Source: an uncultured Dehalococcoidia bacterium (GTDB lineage Bacteria > Chloroflexota > Dehalococcoidia > Tepidiformales > Tepidiformaceae). Taken from it: a stretch of 6,165 nucleotides of DNA. Shown in pieces: positions 1 to 5,171 of the stretch (positions are counted from its first letter, which is position 1; each line of letters opens with the position of its first letter). Location of the stretch: the NCBI GenBank assembly GCA_937864275.1, contig CALMIW010000756.1:1-6165 (forward strand), read 5' to 3'. Made by a program: the position numbers and the translations under genes. The notes under the pieces are model-generated. The model was not told where the DNA came from, made no database searches, and saw only the letters and a program-made list of their open reading frames with translations.

Positions 1-466
1 CGGTTCCGGTGCCCGCTACTGGCGGGGCCGGCGTCTTCGTCGGGGTCACAGTCGGGGGCGGTGTCACTGGCGCAGTAATGGTCAGGTCCACGGTGTTGAG
101 GCGGTAGTTCGCCCAGCTTCCGGTCTCATTGGCCTTCTGTCCGCCGACATAGAAGGCGACGATGGAGCCATCGGTGCCGCAGCCAGGGCTGGCGCTTGGG
201 TCCAGCGCCGGGGAATCGAGGGTGTAGCGCGCCTGGCCGCTCGCGTAGAAGACGGTTGAGACGCCGCAGGTGGCAGTGCCGATGCGCGCCTCGATGAGCG
301 TGCCGGCAGGGGGCTGTGCGCCGTTGACCGTCACCGAGCCGACGAAGCGGGACGGCGGGTGGGGAGGCGACTGGGCGCCCGCCACACTCACGACGAGGGC
401 GCCGGCGATCGCGGCGGCGACTACCGCCGAGACCGTATTTCGGATCGTTCTGCTCAGACTGCTCAT
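1..466 (-). CDS. Secreted protein with Pro/Thr-rich linker, 3'-truncated by window edge
   Basis: The start is ATG at 466-464, preceded by a strong GAGGAGG ribosome binding site at 472-478 with a 5-nt spacer. The frame stays open for 155 codons to the window edge with strongly GC-biased third positions. Residues 1-9 are basic/polar, about 12-29 are a hydrophobic Ala/Val stretch, and a signal peptidase I site is plausible after A-G-A at 29-31, so the product is predicted to be exported. Residues about 40-131 form one small, probably beta-rich domain (FVGSVTVNG, GTLIEARIG, then PGCGTDGSIVAFYVGGQKAN), with cysteines at 67 and 96 that could form a disulfide. From about 132 the chain becomes a Pro/Thr linker (TPPPTVTPTKTPAPP), typical of a spacer before a wall or membrane anchor, which would lie outside the window. 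Domains of this style occur in secreted Chloroflexota proteins, from memory. The biological role is unknown. It is divergent from the operon that starts at 862. Confidence 0.85.
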   Translation of the reverse strand, partial: MSSLSRTIRNTVSAVVAAAIAGALVVSVAGAQSPPHPPSRFVGSVTVNGAQPPAGTLIEARIGTATCGVSTVFYASGQARYTLDSPALDPSASPGCGTDGSIVAFYVGGQKANETGSWANYRLNTVDLTITAPVTPPPTVTPTKTPAPPVAGTGT

Positions 467-471
467 GGTGT

Positions 472-478
472 CCTCCTC
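472..478 (-). promoter_or_regulatory. Ribosome binding site of the secreted-protein gene
   Basis: GAGGAGG read on the minus strand, 5 nt upstream of the ATG at 466. It supports this start and this reading frame over the overlapping open frames on both strands. Confidence 0.75.
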
Positions 479-751
479 GGGACGCGTCCAACCAGGACGG
501 TCCCACTTCAAAACGGGCGCGTGCTGTGAATCCGGCCGCCTGTGGACCCACGCCCCCTGGTATGCGCGTGTTGGTCCTCGTTGTGCCGGGTTGCGCGGTG
601 TTCGACCCGGCGAGCCGCCTCTGCGGCCCTGCAACGGATTGTTATCGCAGCGCGTGGCCGTGGCAACCCCCGGCCGTTACCTCGCCTGCACCGCAGAAAC
701 ACGAAGCCCGAGTGGTCACGCTATTGGAGGCCGGGCGCAGGTGAACACCGC

Positions 752-779
752 TTGACCTCTTACGGGATTCTTCGATTCT
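752..779 (+). promoter_or_regulatory. Candidate promoter of the VTC-DUF4956-CotH operon
   Basis: TTGACC at 752-757 is a good -35 match. GATTCT at 774-779, 16 nt downstream, is only a fair -10 match. The pair sits in the AT-richer stretch upstream of the first operon gene. An alternative -10 is TATGCT at 813-818, which lacks a convincing -35. The call is tentative. Confidence 0.3.
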
Positions 780-850
780 CTCATCGTCACCTAATCCTCC
801 GATAACACCATCTATGCTACGCAGGGCGCCCTCGTGGTGGCCCATCGTCC

Positions 851-855
851 GGAGG
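851..855 (+). promoter_or_regulatory. Ribosome binding site that fixes the VTC-protein start at 862
   Basis: GGAGG, 6 nt upstream of ATG 862. The longer in-frame start at 814 has no comparable site and would add 16 residues with no family resemblance, so 862 is preferred. Confidence 0.7.
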
Positions 856-861
856 TATCCG

Positions 862-1686
862 ATGTTGGCCCAATCCGCGCCCGGCCCGGCTCTCCTGGAG
901 GCGCTGCCAGAAGCGCCCCAGCGCAGCGACGTCGCGGCGCATCTCGCGCGCTTCGAGCCGGTCTCGCTCGCCGAAATGGACGCCGTCGCGCTCCTCCGCC
1001 GGCGCGATACGAAATACGTGCTGAACGAGGCCCACCTGGCGGAATTCCTCCCGGCGCTGGCAGGTCGCTACCGGGTCCTCGAGGTAGAGGACACGCGCAT
1101 CCACGGATACCGCACGGTGTACTTCGACACCCCCGGGCTCGACCTCTTCTTCGACCATCACAACGCGCGGGCGAAGCGCTTCAAGGTGCGCAGCAGGATG
1201 TACACCGACTCGCAGGCAGCGTACTTCGAGATCAAGGCCAAGGACGGGCGCCAGAACACCGTGAAGTCCCGCACCCGCACGCGGGCCCTGGTGACCGCGG
1301 TTTCGCCGGTGGAGAGCACCTTCATCGAATCGCACGCGCCCTATCAGCCCGGGGAACTCGCGCCCCGGCTGCTGAATTCGTTCTCGCGCATCACCCTGGT
1401 CGACCGTGAACGAGGCGAGCGGCTGACGCTGGACCTCGGGCTCACGTTCGCGGCGAACGGAGAGATCGCGGGCTTGCCGGGCCTGGTGGTGGCCGAGCTG
1501 AAACAGCCTCGTTCGGCGCATGACTCGCCGTTCCTCGCCCTGGCGCGGGAGGCGTATCTCCACCCCTCCGGGTTCAGCAAGTACTGCATCGGCGTTTCGC
1601 TGCTGTACCCCGGGATCAAGCACAACGCCTTCAAGCCGGAACTGCGGCTGGCCAGGCGCATCACTGGAGCGCCCAATGTCGACTGA
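862..1686 (+). CDS. VTC-domain (polyphosphate polymerase-like) protein
   Basis: A 274-residue soluble protein with no signal peptide or membrane helix. It is a VTC domain protein, the tunnel-fold family of yeast Vtc4, which polymerises the ATP gamma-phosphate into polyphosphate. Tunnel-lining signatures appear in family order: RRRDTKYVL at 46-54 (K51), YRTVYFDT at 83-90, the basic strand KRFKVRSRMY at 105-114 (K108, R110, R112), FEIKAKDG at 122-129 (E123, K125, K127), KSR at 135-137, LTLDLGL at 188-194, the acidic metal-site strand VVAELKQ at 209-215 (E212, K214) and FSKYCIG at 238-244. All the charged positions expected for catalysis seem present, so it is probably active. It is the first gene of a three-gene operon, and its stop overlaps the next start by 11 nt. 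Family assignment is very sure; polyphosphate as the actual product is inferred from the family. An mRNA triphosphatase-like or other triphosphate tunnel activity is the alternative. Confidence 0.93.
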   Translation: MLAQSAPGPALLEALPEAPQRSDVAAHLARFEPVSLAEMDAVALLRRRDTKYVLNEAHLAEFLPALAGRYRVLEVEDTRIHGYRTVYFDTPGLDLFFDHHNARAKRFKVRSRMYTDSQAAYFEIKAKDGRQNTVKSRTRTRALVTAVSPVESTFIESHAPYQPGELAPRLLNSFSRITLVDRERGERLTLDLGLTFAANGEIAGLPGLVVAELKQPRSAHDSPFLALAREAYLHPSGFSKYCIGVSLLYPGIKHNAFKPELRLARRITGAPNVD

Positions 1687-2326
1687 CTTTTCGGACTTCA
1701 TCCTCGGGGCGGCGTTCAACCTGCTGACGGCAGTGATCATCGTCCGCTTCATCTACTACCCGTGGACGCAGAACCGCAGCTACGTGTTCACGTTCCTCGC
1801 GTTCAACCCCACGATCTACTTCGTGATGGCGCTGCTCACGAGCATCGAGCTCAGCGTCGGCGTCGGCTTCGGGCTGTTCGCCATCTTCTCCGTCATTCGC
1901 TACCGGACCGAGGAGATGCCGATCCGTGAGATGACCTACCTGTTCATCATCATCGCGTTGCCGGTGATGAACTCGATCCTCGGCGACGGCAACGAAGTCG
2001 ACAAAATCGTCGTCGCCAACGTCACCGTGATCGTCCTGCTCTGGGTGCTCGAGCACGAGTGGGGCTTCACGTTCGAGCACCGCAAGAAGGTCACCTACGA
2101 GAAGATCGACCTGATCACGCCGGCCCGGCGGGCGGAGTTGATCGCCGACCTGTCGGAGCGCACGGGCCTGGCGGTGACGCGCGCCGAAGTCGGCCGGATC
2201 GACTTCGTGCGCGACACAGCCGAGGTGACCATCTACTTCGACGAGCCGGCGAAGAACGGCCGGGCGGCCCGCAAGTCGGGCCTCGCCGCGGAGTACCACC
2301 CGCTTGTCGGCCGCATCGAGGACTAG
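1676..2326 (+). CDS. DUF4956 integral membrane protein
   Basis: 216 residues starting at ATG 1676, inside the end of the VTC gene, with GGAG at 1666-1669 as ribosome binding site. The overlap implies translational coupling. Hydrophobic segments lie at about 7-28, 36-56, 59-74, 86-103 and 109-127, giving four to five membrane helices. The DUF4956 hallmark is clear: GFGLFAIFSVIRYRTEEMPI from about 64, followed by REMTYLFIIIALPV. Residues about 130-216 form a soluble, charged C-terminal domain (KIDLITPARRAELIADLSERTG, then a strand EVTIYFDEP), probably cytosolic. The family has no established biochemical role. Its recurrent pairing with VTC-domain genes suggests that it anchors the polymerase at the membrane or forms a path for its product, by analogy with the membrane part of the yeast VTC complex; this is inference. 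The family call is firm. Confidence 0.93.
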   Translation: MSTDFSDFILGAAFNLLTAVIIVRFIYYPWTQNRSYVFTFLAFNPTIYFVMALLTSIELSVGVGFGLFAIFSVIRYRTEEMPIREMTYLFIIIALPVMNSILGDGNEVDKIVVANVTVIVLLWVLEHEWGFTFEHRKKVTYEKIDLITPARRAELIADLSERTGLAVTRAEVGRIDFVRDTAEVTIYFDEPAKNGRAARKSGLAAEYHPLVGRIED

Positions 2327-2365
2327 CGCCGCCCGTTTCGCCTGGCTGGCGCAGAGGAGTCTCCC

Positions 2366-3991
2366 ATGAACGACCCCGTCTTTTCGCGATTCCTTGAGCG
2401 GCGCCTTGCGCGCCGGCAGGTGCTCGTCCTCGCCGGGAGCCTCGGCGCCGGGGCGGCCCTCACGGCCTGCGGCGGCAAGAGCCCCGCGCAGTCCGGCACG
2501 GCTCAGCGGGCGGCCGCGGAGGGCGGCGGGAGCCCCACCGGGCAGCAGGACGTGACGCGACCCGCCGGCTGGAGCGAGGACAGCCACGGGAAGGATGCGC
2601 CGCCGGACTACGGCACGGTGTTCCCTGAGGACAAAGTGATTCAAGTTGCCATAACGGTTTCCCCGGAGAACTGGCAGAAGATGCTGGACGACATGACGGC
2701 CCTCTTCGGCGAACGGGGGACCGGCCGGGGGAGGGGCATGCCGGGCGGCGCACCGGAACCGGGCGCGCAGCCGGGCGGCGTCCCTCCGGGGGGAGTCCAG
2801 CAGGGCGGTCCCGGCGCTGGCGGCGGCGACTTCACATCCACCAACCCCATCTGGGTCCCCGGGACCGTCGCTTTCAACGGCAGGACGTGGACGAACGTGG
2901 GCATCCGCTTCAAGGGCAACTCGACGCTCGCCAACGGCTGGAGGAGCGGGACCGACAAGCTCCCCCTGAAGCTCGACTTCGACGAGTTCGAGGGGGACTA
3001 CCCGGAGATTGAGAATCAGCGCTTCTATGGCTTCAAGCAGTTCTCGCTCTCGAACAACCAGAACGACCAGACCTTCATGCGGGAGACGGTGGCCTACGAC
3101 CTGCTCGGCGAAGCCGGGCTCGCCGCCGCGAACACCGCCCCGTGGCAAATCACACTCGACAGGGGCGAGGGTCCGAAGGTGCTTGGGATCTACACGGCGA
3201 TCGAGGTGGTCGACGACACGGTCATTTCGCGCTGCTTCAAGGACGCGAGCGGCAACATCTACGAGGGCGACGGGCGCGCCGCCAGCTTCGCCGCGGGGAC
3301 GCAGTCGCTGATCGAGTCCAGCTTCCAGGCGGAGGGCGGGGACGACCCCGATTGGTCGGATATCCGCGCCCTCTACGACGCGATCCACGCGACGACCCGG
3401 ACTTCGGACGCGGCAGCCTGGCGGAAGGGGCTGGAGAAGGTGTTCGACGTCGACGCGTTCCTCGAATGGCTGGCCATCGCCGCGACGCTCCAGCATTGGG
3501 ACACCTACGGTGCGATGACCCACAACTACTACCTCTACAACAACCCGGAGAACGGAAAACTGACCTGGATCTCCTGGGACCACAACGAGGTGCTCGGTTC
3601 GGGCTTCGGCGGTGGCGGCGGAAACCCACAGGTCGCGCCGGGCGGCGGCGCCCAGAGCGCCCCACCGGCAGGAGGGCTACAGCCGGGCGGCGGAGGGATG
3701 AACCGCAACGTCGCGTTCGACAAGTCGGGCGTTGGCAGCGGCTGGCCGCTGATCCGCTACGTGCTGGACCAGCCGGATTACCTGCAGCGTTACAACGGCT
3801 ACCTGCGCGAGACGGTGAAGCTCTTCGACCCGGCGCGGCTTGCCGCGAAATACCAGCAGTACGCCGCCGTCATCAGGCCCTACGTTTCGTCGGAAGTCAC
3901 GGAGGCGAATTTCGCCGCCGCGGTGCAAACGCTCACCAACACGACCCAGGCCCGCGCCGCCGCGCTCAAGGCGTACGTCGACTCGCTGTAA
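2366..3991 (+). CDS. CotH-family kinase lipoprotein
   Basis: 541 residues from ATG 2366, with GAGGAG at 2354-2359 and a 39-nt gap after the DUF4956 gene. The N-terminus has a twin arginine (R16-R17) followed by a hydrophobic stretch and the lipobox LTAC with Cys35, so it is a lipoprotein acting outside the membrane, perhaps exported by Tat. CotH motifs follow: RFKGNST at 181-187, KLPLKLDFDEF, SNNQNDQTFMRE, GIYTAIEVVDDTVI, GNIYEGDG, and the C-lobe signature HNYYLYNN at 386-393 leading to WISWDHNE at 401-408, where D405 and N407 sit at the metal-binding position. CotH is an atypical protein kinase that phosphorylates spore-coat proteins in Bacillus; in non-sporulating bacteria the substrate is unknown. 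Two Gly/Pro-rich low-complexity segments, about 115-154 and 411-444, interrupt the fold, the second directly after the metal-binding motif. It is the last gene of the operon, before the terminator at 4012. The family call is firm; activity and substrate are not shown. Confidence 0.92.
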   Translation: MNDPVFSRFLERRLARRQVLVLAGSLGAGAALTACGGKSPAQSGTAQRAAAEGGGSPTGQQDVTRPAGWSEDSHGKDAPPDYGTVFPEDKVIQVAITVSPENWQKMLDDMTALFGERGTGRGRGMPGGAPEPGAQPGGVPPGGVQQGGPGAGGGDFTSTNPIWVPGTVAFNGRTWTNVGIRFKGNSTLANGWRSGTDKLPLKLDFDEFEGDYPEIENQRFYGFKQFSLSNNQNDQTFMRETVAYDLLGEAGLAAANTAPWQITLDRGEGPKVLGIYTAIEVVDDTVISRCFKDASGNIYEGDGRAASFAAGTQSLIESSFQAEGGDDPDWSDIRALYDAIHATTRTSDAAAWRKGLEKVFDVDAFLEWLAIAATLQHWDTYGAMTHNYYLYNNPENGKLTWISWDHNEVLGSGFGGGGGNPQVAPGGGAQSAPPAGGLQPGGGGMNRNVAFDKSGVGSGWPLIRYVLDQPDYLQRYNGYLRETVKLFDPARLAAKYQQYAAVIRPYVSSEVTEANFAAAVQTLTNTTQARAAALKAYVDSL

Positions 3992-4011
3992 CCAGCCGGC
4001 GGGCCAGAAAT

Positions 4012-4060
4012 GCCGAAGGGCCGTTCCTGCCCCCTGGAGGGTGGAAACGGCCCTTTTGGC
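4012..4060 (+). terminator. Strong hairpin terminator after the CotH gene, probably bidirectional
   Basis: Arms 4012-4025 and about 4046-4060 pair over about 14 bp (GGGCCGTT with AACGGCCC plus flanking GCCGAA with TTTTGGC). The loop contains a further small CCC/GGG stem. The TTTT at 4054-4057 sits at the end of the core stem. The hairpin starts 21 nt after the CotH stop. Read from the minus strand it is nearly the same structure, so it could also stop transcription arriving from the region at 4061-4588. Confidence 0.75.
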
Positions 4061-4530
4061 GTGTGGAGGTCGTCTATCGAGAGACCCTGCCTGCAACTCC
4101 TTGTCACCGAAGTTCGGGTGCCGACCCTTGCGGATCGACTCTCCCTCCGGGAGCGGTCCCTGGTTCGGACTTGCGCCCTACACCCTGGACAAACCAACAG
4201 GCTCGCACCGCTGCGCGCTGCCGGGCCTTGCGGCGCCGGGGGCTTCCAGACCGGGCTGCCTTGCGGCGCCTCACAACCTGTACCACCCTGCCTCGGGACG
4301 GTTGCCCGCCTTCGGCCCCGCTGGCGGTGGCCATCGACGATCCGGGGCCGTGACCCCGGAGGCCGAATGACCTTTGGCGCTTCCAGGCCGGTAGGCCTTT
4401 CCCCGCCTGCGGTGTGGCGTCTCGACCACCCCGCCTCCAACGACGCGAAATGTAGCCCTGCGGGGGCGGGCTTCCAAGCGACTTATGACGCCTGTTCGCG
4501 GGCTTCACGAAGCCTTGAAGAACGTCGTCT
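4061..4530 (-). other. Stem-loop-rich non-coding region, candidate structured RNA or degenerate repeat
   Basis: About 470 bases with no credible protein: open frames here have no codon bias and encode only Arg/Pro/Gly-rich shadows. Inverted repeats are dense: 4122-4137, 4141-4153, 4221-4239, 4258-4267, 4341-4360 (7-bp arms) and 4501-4514. Three of them (4122-4137, 4221-4239, 4258-4267) close a GCAA tetraloop when read on the minus strand and a less stable TTGC loop on the plus strand, which favours a minus-strand transcript. GCCTTGCGGCGCC occurs twice (4225-4237 and 4258-4270). The minus-strand core TGGAAGC occurs three times (at 4242-4248, 4379-4385 and 4470-4476), which suggests a duplicated or modular element. 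I compared it from memory with RNase P RNA, tmRNA, SRP RNA, cobalamin riboswitch, T-box and IscB omega-RNA and found no convincing match. The identity is unknown. Confidence 0.4.
4225..4270. repeat. Short direct repeat GCCTTGCGGCGCC, two copies
   Basis: Identical 13-mers at 4225-4237 and 4258-4270, 33 nt apart start to start, each preceded within a few bases by CCGGG. Each copy contains a GCC-TTGC-GGC mini-hairpin. This is probably a duplicated structural module of the surrounding non-coding region. Confidence 0.6.
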
Positions 4531-4531
4531 T

Positions 4532-4567
4532 TTATCGTCGCCCGGTGGATTCCGAGGCGACAGAACA
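4532..4567 (-). repeat. REP-like stem-loop element, copy A
   Basis: Shares an ungapped 36-nt alignment with 5136-5171, 26 positions identical. The ends (TTATCGTCG and GACAGAACA on the plus strand) are fully conserved and the middle diverges. GTCGCC at 4537-4542 pairs with GGCGAC at 4556-4561, so the element is a stem-loop. It lies 21 nt downstream of the YrdB-family gene stop. It could be a REP-like element, a MITE fragment or a transposon end; no transposase is in the window. Confidence 0.55.
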
Positions 4568-4588
4568 TGGCCGATCTGGGATGCGGGG

Positions 4589-4969
4589 TTATGTGTGCTC
4601 ACCGGTAAAGGCGGGCGGTGATGAGGCGTCTTGGGCGTCGAACCAGCCCTTGATGGCGCGGCTCAGGACGGCCAGGACCGCGAACGCCGTGCCAAGGAAC
4701 GGCCGTGCCATTGCGAATAATCCGAATGCCGCGAGGCCGAAGAGAGCCACTTCCACGGCCAACTGAACGAGCGGGTGCGCCCGGACTTTCGCTTTGGGCG
4801 AGACCAGCAGCCCCCAGATCGTCGCGGCGAGGACAGGCAGGCCAACGCTGAGGAGGGTCTGGGACCAGACCGCACCGCCGAGGTGGAGCCCGAACGCTGC
4901 AAGCGCCGCAAGCATGCAGAGTTCGAGTGAAAAGCGGAGCGCAAGGTTGGCATTCTTGATGACTTCCAC
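4589..4969 (-). CDS. YrdB family protein (DUF2568), small membrane protein
   Basis: 126 residues with four predicted membrane helices at about 9-30, 36-56, 66-88 and 91-106. The arrangement matches the YrdB/DUF2568 family: ANLALRFSLEL at the start of helix 1, the loop VSPKAKVRAHP at 56-66 between helices 2 and 3, LAVEVALFGLAAFGL in helix 3, and a final helix FAVLAVLSRAIKGWFDAQD. The length is typical. The start is GTG at 4969; no in-frame ATG fits the family's N-terminus better, and no clear ribosome binding site precedes it, so translation may be weak or leaderless. The C-terminal dozen residues (SSPPAFTGEHT) look like unstructured tail. Family function is unknown. It is transcribed towards the non-coding region at 4061-4588 and is followed at once by repeat copy A. 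Confidence 0.82.
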   Translation of the reverse strand: MEVIKNANLALRFSLELCMLAALAAFGLHLGGAVWSQTLLSVGLPVLAATIWGLLVSPKAKVRAHPLVQLAVEVALFGLAAFGLFAMARPFLGTAFAVLAVLSRAIKGWFDAQDASSPPAFTGEHT

Positions 4970-5135
4970 GCCGGGGCAGTCTACCGGTGCCGCCCGGCGT
5001 CGATCATCCCGGCGCCCCGCCGGGTGCCGCCAGGACCTCCCGGGCGCCGAGCTGGACCCGGAACCGAAGTAGAAGTGCCCGCATTGTTGTGGGTCCTCTG
5101 ATTCCAGTGGGTGTAGCCGAATCTGAAGACGCGAG
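4970..5135. other. Intergenic stretch between the YrdB-family gene and repeat copy B
   Basis: No gene, tRNA or clear promoter was recognised here. It must contain the promoter of the YrdB-family gene if that gene is not co-transcribed with the solenoid gene upstream. The frames open across it show no codon bias. Confidence 0.4.
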
Positions 5136-5171
5136 TTATCGTCGGAGGGTGAGTCCCCGGCTGACAGAACA
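5136..5171 (-). repeat. REP-like stem-loop element, copy B
   Basis: Partner of copy A in the same orientation. The outer arms GTCGG at 5141-5145 and CTGAC at 5161-5165 pair (one G-T), with an inner GGG/CCC pair. The stem is therefore kept although the stem bases differ from copy A, which looks like compensatory change. The element lies 47 nt downstream of the solenoid gene's apparent ancestral stop at 5219, and its first TTA supplies the stop codon (TAA) of the out-of-frame extension. Confidence 0.5.

Larger units (their letters stand above)
467..861. other. Divergent intergenic region, no gene seen
   Basis: These 395 bases separate two divergent genes. The frames open across the region have poor codon bias and no recognisable protein. 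It contains GC-rich inverted repeats: GCCGGGT at 585-591 with ACCCGGC at 605-611, GCCGC at 614-618 with GCGGC at 623-627, and GGCCG/CGGCC arms at about 654-673. The last 100 bases before the operon are noticeably more AT-rich, as expected for a promoter. A long leader with hairpins is possible, but no known riboswitch or tRNA was recognised. Confidence 0.6.

Noticed and set aside
126..755. Open frames on both strands at 126-551 (minus) and 270-755 (plus)
   Set aside because: They overlap the signal-peptide gene, whose minus frame has the ribosome binding site and codon bias; their products are Arg/Pro-rich shadows.
814..861. Upstream in-frame ATG at 814 as the VTC-protein start
   Set aside because: No ribosome binding site, and the 16 extra residues match nothing, whereas GGAGG sits correctly before ATG 862.
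817..1752. A 311-codon open frame on the minus strand opposite the VTC gene
   Set aside because: Shadow of the VTC coding frame; composition is biased and no motif is recognisable.
1661..3583. A 640-codon open frame on the minus strand across the DUF4956 and CotH genes
   Set aside because: It is antisense to two well-recognised genes, its product is Arg/Val/Glu/Gly-rich without any family signature, and such long antisense frames are expected in high-GC3 DNA.
4280..4289. AGGGTGGTAC on the minus strand, resembling the T-box antiterminator core
   Set aside because: The following bases do not continue as the T-box consensus (CCGCG), no Stem I or specifier loop features are visible, and there is no downstream minus-strand gene to regulate.
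4081..4480. RNase P RNA, tmRNA, SRP RNA or cobalamin riboswitch as the identity of the structured block
   Set aside because: The universally conserved cores (GAGGAAAGTCC and ACAGAACCCGG of RNase P, the tRNA-like end of tmRNA, the SRP domain IV motif, the B12 box) are not present on either strand as far as I can read. A covariance search would settle this.
4104..4568. Open frames on both strands inside 4061-4588 as possible proteins
   Set aside because: Arg/Gly/Pro-rich products, no codon bias, no ribosome binding site, and a dense hairpin content that fits non-coding DNA better.
4779..4790. AAAGTCCGGGCG on the minus strand, resembling the RNase P GGAAAGTCCGGGC core
   Set aside because: It lies in the well-supported YrdB-family coding frame (residues KAKVRAH region) and no other RNase P element surrounds it.
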